A stretch of 64,000 nucleotides of DNA from Thiorhodococcus drewsii AZ1 (GTDB lineage Bacteria > Pseudomonadota > Gammaproteobacteria > Chromatiales > Chromatiaceae). The DNA lies in assembly GCF_000224065.1 (NCBI RefSeq), contig NZ_AFWT01000001.1, forward strand, positions 1 to 64,000. The letters run 5' to 3'. The notes beneath the pieces are model-generated. The model had not been told where the DNA came from, made no database searches, and saw only the letters and a program-made list of their open reading frames with translations. Of the stretch, positions 35,133 through 45,308 are shown piece after piece; the first letter of the stretch is position 1, and each line of letters begins with the position of its first letter. A program made the position numbers and the translations under genes.

Positions 35133-36359
35133 ATGACCACTGATACCGATATCCAAGGAATCTACTTCGACAACAACGCCACCACGATGGTAGACCCCGA
35201 AGTTGTCGAGGCCATGCTGCCCTTCTTCACCGAGCAGTTCGGCAACCCCTCCTCCATGCATCTGTTCGGCAACAAGGTCGGATTCGCGATCAAAAAGGCG
35301 CGAGGGCAGATTCAGGAACTCCTTGGCGCTGAACTCGACTCCGAGATCGTCTTCACCTCCTGCGGAACGGAGTCTGACTCCACGGCGATCCTCTCCGCGC
35401 TCAAGGCGCAGCCCGATCGCAAGGAGATCATCACCACGGTCGTCGAACATCCGGCCGTGCTCGCGCTCTGCGAGCATCTGGAGAAGGATGGTTACAAGGT
35501 TCATTATCTGAAGGTCGACGGCAAGGGTCGACTCGACCTAGACGCCTACCGCGAGGCGCTGTCGGATCAGGTCGCCATCGTTTCCGTGATGTGGGCCAAC
35601 AACGAAACCGGCACCCTCTTCCCGGTACTGGAGATGGCCGAAATGGCCAAAGCCGCCGGCGTCCTCTTCCACACCGACGCCGTGCAGGCGGTCGGCAAGG
35701 TCCCGATCGATCTCAAGAATTCGGCCATCGACATGCTCTCGCTCTCGGGCCACAAGCTGCACGCACCCAAGGGTATCGGCGTGCTCTACGTGCGCCGCAA
35801 CACGCGTTTCCGCCCGCTGCTACGCGGCGGCCACCAGGAGCGCGGCCGGCGCGCCGGTACCGAGAACACCGCCTCCATCGTCGCACTCGGCAAGGCCTGC
35901 GAGATGGCGCTGGAACACATGAGCCAAGAACAGACCACCGTCCGCGCGCTGCGCGACCGGCTCGAACAGGGCATCTTGGAAGCCGTGCCCTATTCGTTCG
36001 TGACCGGGGATCCCGACAACCGGCTGCCCAACACCGCCAACATCGCCTTCGAGTACATCGAGGGCGAGGCCATCCTGCTGCTGCTCAACAAGCTCGGCAT
36101 CGCCGCCTCCAGCGGTTCGGCCTGCACCTCCGGCTCGCTCGAACCCTCGCACGTCATGCGCGCCATGGGCATTCCCTACACTGCCGCTCACGGAACCACC
36201 CGCTTCTCACTCTCGCGCTACAACACCATGGACGAGGTCGAGCGCGTCATCCAGGCCGTGCCCCCGATCGTCGCCCAGTTGCGCAAACTCTCGCCCTATT
36301 GGGGTGCAAACGGCCCGGTCGAAGAACCGGGAAAGGCCTTCGCACCAGCCTACGCGTAA
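35133..36359 (+). CDS. nifS: Cysteine desulfurase NifS
   Basis: 408 residues. PLP lysine in LSLSGHKLHAPKG and the catalytic cysteine in ASSGSACTSGSLEPSH; the opening YFDNNATTMVDPEVVEAM is canonical. It provides sulfur to NifU. It follows nifU by 130 bases and probably shares its nif promoter. A pair of hairpins follows in the convergent gap. Confidence 0.96.
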   Translation: MTTDTDIQGIYFDNNATTMVDPEVVEAMLPFFTEQFGNPSSMHLFGNKVGFAIKKARGQIQELLGAELDSEIVFTSCGTESDSTAILSALKAQPDRKEIITTVVEHPAVLALCEHLEKDGYKVHYLKVDGKGRLDLDAYREALSDQVAIVSVMWANNETGTLFPVLEMAEMAKAAGVLFHTDAVQAVGKVPIDLKNSAIDMLSLSGHKLHAPKGIGVLYVRRNTRFRPLLRGGHQERGRRAGTENTASIVALGKACEMALEHMSQEQTTVRALRDRLEQGILEAVPYSFVTGDPDNRLPNTANIAFEYIEGEAILLLLNKLGIAASSGSACTSGSLEPSHVMRAMGIPYTAAHGTTRFSLSRYNTMDEVERVIQAVPPIVAQLRKLSPYWGANGPVEEPGKAFAPAYA

Positions 36360-36409
36360 CAGGGAACGTCTGCACTCCGAGCAGACGCCAAGCGCTTGTC
36401 AGCCAAACA

Positions 36410-36464
36410 GAGGGGCGCCTGCCCCTCGGGGCGTTCAAACGCTCTCGATCAAACCGAACGCCCC
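36410..36464. terminator. Hairpins between convergent nifS and phosphatase gene
   Basis: GAGGGGC-GCCT-GCCCCTC at 36410-36427, then GGGGCGTTC (36428-36436) with GAACGCCCC (36456-36464). The second arm touches the phosphatase stop. Likely bidirectional transcription end, although no T-run is present. Confidence 0.45.
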
Positions 36465-36919
36465 TACTCGGCCACAAGATCCTCTCTGGTCAGCGCAAGA
36501 AAGGCCTGCCATACCGCGTTGGGTTCCCAGGTCGGCAGCATCACGCTAAGCGCGTCTTCATGCGTCCGTCCCTCGACGAGCCTGGCGTATTGATAGAGAA
36601 ACGCGGAGGCGCGGTAATTGACGACACAGTGGACCCAGACCTTCTGGTCCGCGAAGGTGTCCATGAGGCCGAGAAAGGAGCGGAGATGGCTTGCCGTCGG
36701 CGCCTCGAATGGTACCGGGATGTGCACATACAGCATCCGGCGGGCGGTGACAATGTACCCTTCTTCGGGGATCGCGTTCTCGGAGTTTGGCATCGCCAGG
36801 TTGACGACGACCTCGAATCCCGCCTCGGCGATGGCCCTGAATTCGAGTTCCTCGGGTTGGCCCGATGTGGCGATCCGGTCCGAGGGACGCCTGTAGTTCT
36901 TGATGGTTTCGATGTGCAT
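36464..36919 (-). CDS. Protein tyrosine phosphatase-like protein
   Basis: 151 residues from ATG at 36919 (MHIETIKNYRRPSDRIATSG), with GGAG eight bases upstream; an N-terminal extension to 37228 is low-complexity shadow. The P-loop-like segment is VHCVVNYRASAF, preceded by TFADQKVW. The spacing is C-x4-R, not the C-x5-R of classical phosphatases, as in a bacterial subgroup with similar VHC-NxR loops. The substrate is unknown. Confidence 0.65.
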   Translation of the reverse strand: MHIETIKNYRRPSDRIATSGQPEELEFRAIAEAGFEVVVNLAMPNSENAIPEEGYIVTARRMLYVHIPVPFEAPTASHLRSFLGLMDTFADQKVWVHCVVNYRASAFLYQYARLVEGRTHEDALSVMLPTWEPNAVWQAFLALTREDLVAE

Positions 36920-37026
36920 ACCGTTCACTCCATAGTGTCTGATAGCCGCAGCCGACCGAGCATAACAGGCAGCGTTCCGGACCGAGCGTCGGACTAAAAC
37001 GAAAGGGCCAGTCCGACTGCAGCGCC

Positions 37027-38034
37027 TCAGTAAAGGTACCGCTCGGCCGCGCTGATCAAATCCTCTCTGGGCGGCAGATCCCTCGGACGTAGCGAGACGA
37101 GTAGGATGATGGCCTTGCGTCCGCGCTCGTTCTGGATCTCTTGAAGCTGGATATGTCGCGCGCTGGGGTCCTGGGGATGACGCAGCAGGTTCATGGCGTC
37201 CAGATAGAGTTCGACCCCATCGGTCCAAAGGTGTTTCTGCGGATTATCGAGCACCTCCGTCACCAGATCCAGATGGGTCGCCAGGAGCCCGGTGTCGGGG
37301 CCGAGCGCATCCAATTGCTGGGTAATCCCGTCGAGTTCGACCTGAAGTGCGCTCGGATCCAGCGCGTGATCGCCGACCGGCTCGAAACTCCAGCCGCCCT
37401 CCTCCAGCGCGGAAAGCTTGCGGTACAGCAGGTCGCGCTGACGGACCAGATCGGCACGCTCGACTTGGGACTCCGAGATATGCCGAAGCGCCAAGGACAG
37501 AAGATGGTCGAAGGCGCGACGCTTCAGGTGACGGCGCGTCTCCTGCTCGCTATCGGTCGGATCCAGCAGGCGATGCGCCGAGAAGCTGACCCGGATCTGA
37601 GCGACCTCGCGCTGCAACCTGTCATCCACCAACTCCGATCCCAGCCCACGGCGATCGACCCGATCGACCATGATGAGCGTGGTGACGCAAGGACTACCGA
37701 CTCCCGGTCCACCGAGATAGTCGCGCAGCGCCTTGTCACGCCCCAGGGTGTCGAGCATGGAATCTGCCGAGGCGAACAGTGCACCGAGCCGAGGATCCTC
37801 GGAATACTCGGCGCGCCCGATCGGCACTGCCTCGGGAAAGGCGTCCACCAGCGCGACCACATGGTCCATGGATCGAATCACCGCTGGACGCAACCGTTTG
37901 CGGTAACCGGACACGAATTTGATCCTGGGATCGGTGCCCTCGACCGCACGGTCGATGGCCGACTCAATGAGCCATTCGGGATATCGACCCCGCGTCTCAT
38001 CGGCATGGCCGAATATCGAATTAAAAAGCTTCAT
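37027..38034 (-). CDS. Unknown conserved-looking protein
   Basis: 335 residues. No signal peptide or membrane span. N-terminal part contains SGYRKRLRPAVIRSMDHVVALVDAF (in parts), the middle is charged and helical (RRHLKRRAFDHLLSLALRH, then a likely coiled coil at about 190-215), and the end reads ILLVSLRPRDLPPREDLISAAE. I do not recognise a family. A 17-bp palindrome 60 bases upstream suggests dedicated control. Confidence 0.6.
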   Translation of the reverse strand: MKLFNSIFGHADETRGRYPEWLIESAIDRAVEGTDPRIKFVSGYRKRLRPAVIRSMDHVVALVDAFPEAVPIGRAEYSEDPRLGALFASADSMLDTLGRDKALRDYLGGPGVGSPCVTTLIMVDRVDRRGLGSELVDDRLQREVAQIRVSFSAHRLLDPTDSEQETRRHLKRRAFDHLLSLALRHISESQVERADLVRQRDLLYRKLSALEEGGWSFEPVGDHALDPSALQVELDGITQQLDALGPDTGLLATHLDLVTEVLDNPQKHLWTDGVELYLDAMNLLRHPQDPSARHIQLQEIQNERGRKAIILLVSLRPRDLPPREDLISAAERYLY

Positions 38035-38093
38035 CGCGAATCCTCACGTATTCAATAACCCAGAAGCCTAGTCGCAGCACCGCCGGGTCGTTT

Positions 38094-38110
38094 TGTCGCG
38101 ATTCGCGACA
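38094..38110. promoter_or_regulatory. Perfect palindrome TGTCGCGATTCGCGACA
   Basis: Two 8-bp arms around a central T, 60 bases upstream of the unknown gene that starts at 38034. Operator-like; the regulator is unknown. Confidence 0.55.
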
Positions 38111-38236
38111 CCAATGGACTCCACCTGCACTCCACCGCCGAGCGGATGGAGCCGACACTGTTCTCGTTCCCGATCGGTCCCGAGCCGCATGGCCGGACCC
38201 ATCCGAGACATGAAAAGCTTAGAACGGGCCGCCCAA

Positions 38237-38263
38237 GAAAAAAGGCGCCCCAAGGGGCGCCTT
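38237..38263 (-). terminator. Rho-independent terminator of the efflux operon
   Basis: On the minus strand AAGGCGCCCC-TTGG-GGCGCCTT-type hairpin followed by TTTTTTCTT, 23 bases after the RND pump stop codon. Confidence 0.9.
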
Positions 38264-38285
38264 GCCAGCGCTTTCGCGCGACCGA

Positions 38286-41200
38286 TCAGCTCTCGGCGGA
38301 AGCGGACGTCGCGCGCACGGCTGGTCCACCGTGGAACCACTCACGCAACCGCTGGAACACCACATAGAGCATGGGGATCAGGAAGATGCCGATCAGCGAG
38401 GCCCCAAGCATACCGCCGAAGACGGCAGTGCCCACACCGCGCTGACTGGCCTCTCCCGCTCCGCTGGCGATGACGAGCGGGACCAGGCCCAGGATGAAGG
38501 CGAAGCTGGTCATGAGCACCGCCCGAATCCGCAGCCGTGCCGCCGTGGCCGCCGCCTCCATGATCGGCTTGCCGGATGCGCGTTCCTCCATGGCGAACTC
38601 GACGATGAGGATGGCGTTCTTGCTGGCCAGACCGATGAGCACCACGATACCGACTTGGGCATAGAGGTCGTTCGGCAGGTTCGCGATCAGAAGCGCCGTC
38701 ATGGCACCGAGCACGCCGACGGTGACCGACAGCAGCACCGCCACTGGCATCGACCAACTCTCATAGAGCCCGACCAGGAACAGATAGGCGAACAGCACGG
38801 CCAGACCCAGCACGATGGGCGTCTTACCTCCGGCCTCCTTCTCCTGGAAGGCGGTACCTGTCCAGTCATACCCAAAGCCGTTCGGCAGCGTCTCGGCCGA
38901 GATACGTTCCATCGCCGCCAAGGCGTCACCCGAGCTCCTCCCCGGCGCCGGGCTGCCCTGGAGCGTGACGCTGCGGTAGTTGTTGTAGCGCTGCAGCAGT
39001 TGCGGGCCCATGATGAGTTCGGGCGACATGAGCGCGCGAATCGGCACCATGTCGCCCGAGGCATTGCGCACGTGGATACGATAGACGTCGCCGAACGCCT
39101 TGCGATCCTTCTCCTCGCCCTGAATCTTGACCTGCCACACACGCCCGAACTTGTTGAAGTCGTTGACGTAGTAGCCGCCTAGCGTGGACTGCAGGGCGGT
39201 AAAGATGTCGCTGACCTTAACGCCAAGCGTCTGCGCCTTATCGCGGTCGATGTCGAGATAGACCTGTGGATTGTCGGTCGCCCAGGTAGAGAAGACCCGC
39301 GCCAGTGCCGGATCCTGGTTGGCGGCCACGACCATGCCACGCATGGCTGCGGCCAAATCCTGCGGGGTCCGACCCTGAAGGTCTTCGAGCTGATACTCGA
39401 AACCGCCGCCAGTGCCCAAACCGATGATCGGCGGCAGGTTGAAGGGCATGATGCGCGCGCTCGGGATACCCGCCGTCTGCACGATGACGCGGCGGATGAC
39501 CGCATCCACCTTCAGATCCGGTGTCGTGCGTTCCTCGAAGGGCTTGAGACGGCCGATCACGGTTGCTGAGTTGGACTGCACGCTGCCGTCGAGGATGCTG
39601 TATCCGGGCACCGTCAAAACGTGGGCGACGGCGGGATCGGCTCCGATCAGCTTTTCGAGCTGCTTCACCACCTCCAGCGTCCGGTTGACCGAGGCCCCCT
39701 CGGGAAGCTGGACTTGCGCCATGAAGGCACCCTGATCCTCCTCGGGCAGGAAGCCGGTCGGGACCGTCTTGAACAGCCAGCCGCTCGCCGCGCCCGCGCC
39801 CAACACCAGGAGCAGCACCAGCAGCGAAAAACGCACCAGCTTGCGAACCACGGCGGCATAGCCGTCGCGGACCCGGTCGATCCCGCCCATGACGTAGCCC
39901 ATCACTCCCCGCTTGTGGCTGGGCTTGAGCAGAACAGCGCAGAGTGCCGGGGACAGCGTCAGGGCATTGATTGCCGAGATCAGCATCGAGAAGGCGACCA
40001 CGGCCGCAAACTGCTGGAACAGCTGCCCAGAAATACCGGGGATGAAGGCGACCGGCAGGAACACAGACAGCAGCACCAGGGTGATGGCGAGAATGGGGCC
40101 GGTGATCTGGCCCATCGCCTTTTTGGCCGCCTCGCGCGGCGCCAGCCCCTCCTCCTCCATGATGCGCTCGACGTTCTCCACCACCACGATGGCGTCGTCG
40201 ACCACGATACCGATCGCCAGCACCACGGCGAGCAACGAGATGGTATTGGCCGAAAAACCGATCATGAGCAGGAAGGCGAAGGTGCCGACCAGGGCCACCG
40301 GCACGGCGATCAATGGGATGAGCGTCGCCCGCCAACTGCCGAGGAAGAGGAAGACCACCAGGATGACCAGGACGAAGGCCTCGAACAGGGTATGGATGAC
40401 CTTTTCCAGACTCGCCGTGACGAACTCGGTGGTGTCGTAGACGACGGCATAGTCCAGCCCGTCCGGGAAGCGTTCCGCAAGCTTATCCATGGCCGATTTG
40501 ATGCCGTTGGCCACCGAAACCGCATTGGCGCCGGGTGCCAGATAGATGGCCATAGCTGCCGTTCCCTTGCCATCGAGACGACTGACGGAGTCGGACTGCT
40601 TGGAACCCAGTTCGACCCGGCCGACATCCTTGACCAGCACGGTCGAACCGTCCGGGTTGGCCCGAATCACGATGTTCTCGAACTGATCGACGTCGGTCAG
40701 ACGCCCCTGGGTCTGAAGCGTGATCTGGAACTGCTGATCCGGCGTCATCGGCTGAGCGCCGATCCGTCCGACTGCAGCCTGGACGTTCTGGCTCTGAATG
40801 GCCGAAATCACGTCGGACGGGGTCAGACCGAGCGCGGTGAGACTGTCCGAATCGAGCCAGATTCGCATGCTGTAATCGAGCGGGCCGAACTGGAAGACAT
40901 CGCCCACGCCCGAAACGCGCGAGAGGGTATCGATGACGTTGATGGTGGCGTAATTGCTCAGAAAGAGTTCGTCGTAGTCCCCCTTGGGTGCATAGAGGGC
41001 CACCACCTGGAGCATGGCCGTGGACTTCTTCTTGACCGTCAATCCCTGGCGCGTGACCTCCTCCGGAAGCTGGGACAGCGCCAGATTGGCGCGATTCTGA
41101 ACATTGACGGTATTGATGTCCGGATCCGTGCCCAGAGCGAAGGTGACGTTCAGCGAATAACTGCCATCGTTGCCGCTGGACGACTTCATGTAGAGCATCT

Positions 41201-41423
41201 TGTCGACGCCGTTGACCTGAGACTCGATCGGCTGGGCGACGGTCGACTCGACCACGGACGCGCTCGCGCCCGGGTAGACGGCACTGACCGAAACCTGGGG
41301 CGGCACGATATCGGGAAACTGCGCGACAGGAATCTGGGTGATGGCGATCAGACCAGCCAGGGTCAGGACGATCGAGATGACGATCGAGAGTCGGGGACGA
41401 TCGATGAAGATATCGGAGATCAT
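38286..41423 (-). CDS. RND efflux transporter (AcrB/MexB family)
   Basis: 1045 residues, the usual HAE1 length, with 12 predicted membrane helices in two blocks. The opening [31 protein letters not shown], and the proton-relay DD in [18 protein letters not shown] are diagnostic. With the adaptor gene upstream it expels hydrophobic compounds; no outer-membrane channel gene is adjacent. Start overlaps the adaptor stop (ATGA). Confidence 0.95.
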   Translation of the reverse strand: MISDIFIDRPRLSIVISIVLTLAGLIAITQIPVAQFPDIVPPQVSVSAVYPGASASVVESTVAQPIESQVNGVDKMLYMKSSSGNDGSYSLNVTFALGTDPDINTVNVQNRANLALSQLPEEVTRQGLTVKKKSTAMLQVVALYAPKGDYDELFLSNYATINVIDTLSRVSGVGDVFQFGPLDYSMRIWLDSDSLTALGLTPSDVISAIQSQNVQAAVGRIGAQPMTPDQQFQITLQTQGRLTDVDQFENIVIRANPDGSTVLVKDVGRVELGSKQSDSVSRLDGKGTAAMAIYLAPGANAVSVANGIKSAMDKLAERFPDGLDYAVVYDTTEFVTASLEKVIHTLFEAFVLVILVVFLFLGSWRATLIPLIAVPVALVGTFAFLLMIGFSANTISLLAVVLAIGIVVDDAIVVVENVERIMEEEGLAPREAAKKAMGQITGPILAITLVLLSVFLPVAFIPGISGQLFQQFAAVVAFSMLISAINALTLSPALCAVLLKPSHKRGVMGYVMGGIDRVRDGYAAVVRKLVRFSLLVLLLVLGAGAASGWLFKTVPTGFLPEEDQGAFMAQVQLPEGASVNRTLEVVKQLEKLIGADPAVAHVLTVPGYSILDGSVQSNSATVIGRLKPFEERTTPDLKVDAVIRRVIVQTAGIPSARIMPFNLPPIIGLGTGGGFEYQLEDLQGRTPQDLAAAMRGMVVAANQDPALARVFSTWATDNPQVYLDIDRDKAQTLGVKVSDIFTALQSTLGGYYVNDFNKFGRVWQVKIQGEEKDRKAFGDVYRIHVRNASGDMVPIRALMSPELIMGPQLLQRYNNYRSVTLQGSPAPGRSSGDALAAMERISAETLPNGFGYDWTGTAFQEKEAGGKTPIVLGLAVLFAYLFLVGLYESWSMPVAVLLSVTVGVLGAMTALLIANLPNDLYAQVGIVVLIGLASKNAILIVEFAMEERASGKPIMEAAATAARLRIRAVLMTSFAFILGLVPLVIASGAGEASQRGVGTAVFGGMLGASLIGIFLIPMLYVVFQRLREWFHGGPAVRATSASAES

Positions 41424-42640
41424 GATGCCGTACCCTCGCCCGCCGTTTGTGCGGGCGCCACCTTGACCTCCTGCCCCGGCCGTACCTTCTGCACGCCTTG
41501 GGTAATCACCAGATCACCCTCGCTCAACCCCTTGGTCACGGCGACATTGGCGCCCTTGGTCGGCCCGGTCTCGATGCGGCGCATCTGGGCCTTGCTGTCA
41601 GCATCGACGATGAGGACATAGATCCCCTGTTGATCGAGCTGCAACGCCGACTGCGGAATCATGATCGCCGACTCGGGCGCACCACGCTGCGCCACGACGC
41701 CGACATACTGGCCATCGACCAGGATGCCGTCGGGATTGGGCAGCTCGGCGCGGATGGTCACCGAATCGGTACCCTGATTGGTGGTCACATCGATGAAGTT
41801 CAGATAGCCCGAATGGGCGTAGAGGCTGTTGTCGGGAAGCCGGACCTTGATCTCGATCTTGCTCGGATCGCCGCCCTTTTCTTGAATGTCGCGCTTCGCA
41901 TCCAGCAGTTCGCGCTGGGTGACCGGGAACTGGACGTAAATGGGATCGCGACTCACGATGGTCGCCAGCGGACCGGAGGATGGGCTGACCAGATTCCCCA
42001 CCGTGAGGCTCGCCAGACCGATGCGTCCAGCCACCGGAGAAAGGATATTGGTATAGCTCAGATCGAGCTTGGCCGCCGTCAGCGCCGCCTCGGCCTGGGC
42101 GATGCTGGCCTTGGCCACGGAGGCGGCGGCCTGGAGTTCGTCTACCTTGGCCTTGGCGATGTTCTTCTGGGCCAGGAGCTCCATGCCACGTTTGAGCTGA
42201 GCATCGGCGTTCTGCGAATCGGCCTTGGCCTTCTCGACATCGGCCTCGCGCTGCTCCACGACCGCCTGATACTGATCTGGCTCGATCACGAAGAGCAGAT
42301 CGCCCTCGGCGACCATCTGGCCCTCATCGAAACGGCGCTCCTTGAGGAAGCCCTCGACCCGTGCACGCAGATCGACCCGGTCGATGGCCACCACACGCCC
42401 GACGAACTGCGACTCATTGGCGACCTGCTGGGTCTTGGCCGGAACCGCGATCACCGCCGGAGGCGGAGTCGAAGCGGCCGACTGCGGGGCTTGCGGCTGA
42501 CAGGCGGAGAGCCCACAGAGCATGCCAGCAATCAAGGCATACCCAATCAAGGTATGACGGCCGTGAACCGCCGTACCATGAGATGGCACACTCGCGGCGC
42601 ATGGGTTCGCCGGAATGACCTCGGCTGATTGGTATCGCAT
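41420..42640 (-). CDS. RND efflux periplasmic adaptor (AcrA/MexA family)
   Basis: 406 residues, GAGGTG before the ATG. Lipobox LSAC at about 44-47 after a hydrophobic stretch predicts a lipoprotein, although the N-terminal leader of 30 residues is long. Barrel-sandwich hybrid domain ([18 protein letters not shown]), a coiled coil at about 120-185, and the mirrored half [17 protein letters not shown]. It bridges the RND pump to an outer-membrane channel. Confidence 0.94.
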   Translation of the reverse strand: MRYQSAEVIPANPCAASVPSHGTAVHGRHTLIGYALIAGMLCGLSACQPQAPQSAASTPPPAVIAVPAKTQQVANESQFVGRVVAIDRVDLRARVEGFLKERRFDEGQMVAEGDLLFVIEPDQYQAVVEQREADVEKAKADSQNADAQLKRGMELLAQKNIAKAKVDELQAAASVAKASIAQAEAALTAAKLDLSYTNILSPVAGRIGLASLTVGNLVSPSSGPLATIVSRDPIYVQFPVTQRELLDAKRDIQEKGGDPSKIEIKVRLPDNSLYAHSGYLNFIDVTTNQGTDSVTIRAELPNPDGILVDGQYVGVVAQRGAPESAIMIPQSALQLDQQGIYVLIVDADSKAQMRRIETGPTKGANVAVTKGLSEGDLVITQGVQKVRPGQEVKVAPAQTAGEGTAS

Positions 42641-42740
42641 CGGAACACCTCTTCGTGGATGGATTCGGGCCAGCTTCGACCAATGGGATCAGCAATCAAT
42701 TAGGACGGGCATGATCTTAACCCGACAGGCCGCGCGCCGC

Positions 42741-43172
42741 TTAGATTCCAAGGCGCGGAGCGAAACCTTCCCCCAACGATTCCAGGGTCCGCAGCCTCAG
42801 ACGCTCGACCTCTGACGCCGCGTAATCGCGCCGCTGCGGAACGCCCCAAACCGGAGCCGGCCAGCAATGATCGGTGCGATAACGGGCGATGACATGGATG
42901 TGCAATTGCTCGACCAGATTGCCAATGGTCGCGATATTCAGCTTGTCCGGCTGGAACTCGCGCTCGACGAAGGCCGCGAGCCGATCGGTCTCGTCGCGCA
43001 CCCGGCGGCGCAGATCCTGATCCAATCGATGCAACTCGCACTGATCGGTCTTGGGAACCAGGATAAACCAGGGCAGCAGGGCGTTGTTCATCAACAGCAA
43101 AACGCTCGTCCCAGACTCGGCCAGACGGAAGGTGTCCGCGCTCAATCTGGGATGCAACTCGAACGGATTCAT
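42741..43172 (-). CDS. HIT-family protein
   Basis: 143 residues from ATG at 43172 (MNPFELHPRLSADTF); a GTG nine bases earlier is possible. The catalytic motif is QLHIHVIARY (HIH), with LLMNNALLPWFILVPK in the N-terminal half. A nucleotide hydrolase or transferase of the histidine-triad superfamily; substrate unknown. Confidence 0.85.
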   Translation of the reverse strand: MNPFELHPRLSADTFRLAESGTSVLLLMNNALLPWFILVPKTDQCELHRLDQDLRRRVRDETDRLAAFVEREFQPDKLNIATIGNLVEQLHIHVIARYRTDHCWPAPVWGVPQRRDYAASEVERLRLRTLESLGEGFAPRLGI

Positions 43173-43251
43173 GAAGAGCACTCGCTAATCGAGCCAGATC
43201 GGAACGATCTCGCTCAGGTCGAAAGAATCGCGCGAGCAGCCAGCCTCGCGC

Positions 43252-44025
43252 CTATCCGAGAGGATTCACGGGATCCTGGTCTTGGTATCGCATCGACTCC
43301 CGATCAAGCTCCCGACGCAGGGCCGACATGGCCTGATCCAAGTCGCCATGACCGCGAAACCCGAGCAGGATATGGGGATCCTCGTCCATGTGCGGCAGGC
43401 TGAAGAGCTTGAGCGACGGGAATGACTCCCCAAGCCGACGCATCAACGGAATCAGACGGCTTTCGGGAACGTCCCGCACCACCACAGCGGCCTCGCACAG
43501 CCGCTCGCCCCGACCGAAGACCCCGTCCAGCACCCACTCGGCCATCGGCCAGGCCATCTTGGGGAAGCCAGGAAAGAACCAATGGTGATGGAGCGAGAAG
43601 CCAGGGATCTGGTTAATCGGGTTGGGGACAAGGTCGCACCCATCGGGCAGGTCCGCCATGAGGATGCGGTTCGGATAGACCTCCGCGCCGAATTTCTCCT
43701 CGAGCAGCCGAGCGGCCTCGGGATGCCGGCTCAAGGCGACACCGGCCGCCTGAGCCGCGCAGTCGCGGGTGTGGTCGTCCGGCGTCGCGCCGATCCCACC
43801 ACAGACGAAAACCGGATCCGGGCGCGCCATCGAGAAGCGCAGATGCGCGACCAGCACCTCAGGATCATCCGGCAGCAGCCAATTCCAGGCCAGTTCATGA
43901 CCGCGCGACTGGATGCGCGACTTGAAGGCGGCCAGGTGGGCGTCGGTCCGTGCCCCATTGAGCACCTCATCGCCGATCACGATGAGACCGAAGCGAATTT
44001 GGTTCGTCTCTTGGGGTGCGTTCAT
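43252..44025 (-). CDS. CinA/MoCF-type molybdopterin-binding protein
   Basis: 257 residues. MoCF_biosynth fold with GLIVIGDEVLNGARTDAH, VFVCGGIGATPDDHTRDC and NPINQIPGFS, as in the N-terminal half of CinA; the CinA C-terminal deamidase domain is absent. Function is uncertain. It follows the thioesterase gene by two bases. Confidence 0.85.
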   Translation of the reverse strand: MNAPQETNQIRFGLIVIGDEVLNGARTDAHLAAFKSRIQSRGHELAWNWLLPDDPEVLVAHLRFSMARPDPVFVCGGIGATPDDHTRDCAAQAAGVALSRHPEAARLLEEKFGAEVYPNRILMADLPDGCDLVPNPINQIPGFSLHHHWFFPGFPKMAWPMAEWVLDGVFGRGERLCEAAVVVRDVPESRLIPLMRRLGESFPSLKLFSLPHMDEDPHILLGFRGHGDLDQAMSALRRELDRESMRYQDQDPVNPLG

Positions 44026-44027
44026 CC

Positions 44028-44471
44028 TCAGCCCTCGGACGGCATGTGATCCATGAGCGCCTCGCGCTTGCGGTAGACGGTCCCCTGGAAGAGCGCGATC
44101 AGATTCGCGTCCTCATCGGTGATGCGGATCAGATAGGTGGCGAGTTTGGGATTGATCGAGACCTCCTCGGCCTCGGCGGTCAGGATGCCCTTGCGCGCGG
44201 ACTTCATGAAGGAGACGGAGACGTTGACGCCGAGCGCGACCGTTCCGTGCGAATTGGAAGCCACGGCGAAGACCAGATCGGCAAGGCTGAAGATGGCAGC
44301 GCCATGCGCCACGCCCACGGCATTCAGATGCCGTTCTTCGATCTCCAGCCGGGCGCGCGCGCGGCCAGGCGCCGCCTCCAGCAATTCGACCCCAACGAAG
44401 GCGGCGAAACGGTCGTTGCTAAAGAAGTCTTGGAGGAGCTTCTGATCCATTGGAGGAGTTGATGCATTCAT
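44028..44471 (-). CDS. PaaI-family thioesterase
   Basis: 147 residues from ATG at 44471 (MNASTPPMDQKLLQDFF); the frame is open into the heptad repeat upstream, which is not coding. Hotdog fold with NAVGVAHGAAIFSLADLVFAV (split) and the closing ALFQGTVYRKREA. It hydrolyses an acyl-CoA of unknown identity. The start is 18 bases from the left end of the repeat element at 44489. Confidence 0.82.
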   Translation of the reverse strand: MNASTPPMDQKLLQDFFSNDRFAAFVGVELLEAAPGRARARLEIEERHLNAVGVAHGAAIFSLADLVFAVASNSHGTVALGVNVSVSFMKSARKGILTAEAEEVSINPKLATYLIRITDEDANLIALFQGTVYRKREALMDHMPSEG

Positions 44472-44488
44472 AGGTTGGGTCGTCGCAA

Positions 44489-44638
44489 AGCTATCAGCCA
44501 CCAGCCTCCTGCGGCCAGCTGCTGTTTGGAACATGAAGAAAAAGGGGTCTCGCAACCGCACCGCTGACGACCAAAGGCTGGAAGCTGGAAGCTGGAAGCT
44601 GGAAGCTGGAAACTGGAGGCTGGAGGCTGGAGGCTGGC
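44489..44638 (+). repeat. Gene-less relative of the four-helix-bundle element, with CTGGAAG heptad repeats
   Basis: Left end AGCTATCAGCCACCAGC (44489-44505) matches 15 of 17 bases of the element end at 9437-9421. Right end (44577-44638) is a tandem array of CTGGAAG/CTGGAGG heptads like that at 8969-9000. The 70 bases between do not encode a protein. It separates the glycosylase gene from the thioesterase gene in one strand-consistent operon. Confidence 0.6.
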
Positions 44639-44640
44639 AG

Positions 44641-45288
44641 CTATTCATCCAATAGTTCGCGCCAGGCCGGGTGGGCAGCGATCAGCCCGAGCGCCTCGGC
44701 GAGCAGTGTTCGGCCAGGCTCCATCTTGAACCAAGTGGAGGCCCCGGATGAATGTGGCAGCGGGATGATGTCGGCCTCCCAGCCTGCCTCCGAACGATAG
44801 GGCCATTGACGCCCCACCACATCGTTGAGCCGATCGCAGTCCATGAGTTGGGAGATAGCGAGCTTGCCGATCGGCACGATCAGGCGAGGCCGCAGCAGTT
44901 GCATCTCGCCGGTCCACCAGCCGCGACAGCGCGCGATCTCGTCGCGGTCCGGAACCCGGTCGCCGCCCTTGGGGTTCTTGCCCGGAAAGCAGCGACAGAC
45001 GGCACTGATCAGGGTGCGCTCGCGCATCGCCTTCTCATCCAAGCCGATTTTGGCAAACCAGCCGAACAGGGTCTTGCCGGCAGTCCAGCAAAAGGGCCGG
45101 AGCTGCTCGATCTCGCGCGTGCCCGGAGCCTGGCCGATCAGCATCACCGGTGACAGCAGCGTGCGGCTATGGACCGGCGGACCGAACATGCCGGAGCAAC
45201 GTTGGCACTGTTCGAGTTCAGCGTGCAGGCGCTCCAGGGACTCTTGCCGCGCTTCGGGGCCGAGGTTCGAGGGATCGGAAAGGGGCAT
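44641..45288 (-). CDS. Uracil-DNA glycosylase family protein
   Basis: 215 residues from ATG at 45288 (MPLSDPSNLGPEARQESLER). Motifs LSPVMLIGQAPGTREIE, FCWTAGKTLFGWF and LPHSSGASTWF are those of the UDG superfamily; CQRC near the start, with later cysteines, suggests an Fe-S cluster as in family 4. It removes uracil or related bases from DNA. Follows the DinB-like gene by 20 bases; its stop abuts the heptad repeat. Confidence 0.82.
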   Translation of the reverse strand: MPLSDPSNLGPEARQESLERLHAELEQCQRCSGMFGPPVHSRTLLSPVMLIGQAPGTREIEQLRPFCWTAGKTLFGWFAKIGLDEKAMRERTLISAVCRCFPGKNPKGGDRVPDRDEIARCRGWWTGEMQLLRPRLIVPIGKLAISQLMDCDRLNDVVGRQWPYRSEAGWEADIIPLPHSSGASTWFKMEPGRTLLAEALGLIAAHPAWRELLDE

Positions 45289-45308
45289 CGATTCAACCTG
45301 AGGTGACG

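Noticed and set aside
44577-44638. Possible CRISPR or minisatellite array
   Set aside because: Units are seven bases without spacers, so not CRISPR; treated as the end of a repeat element.
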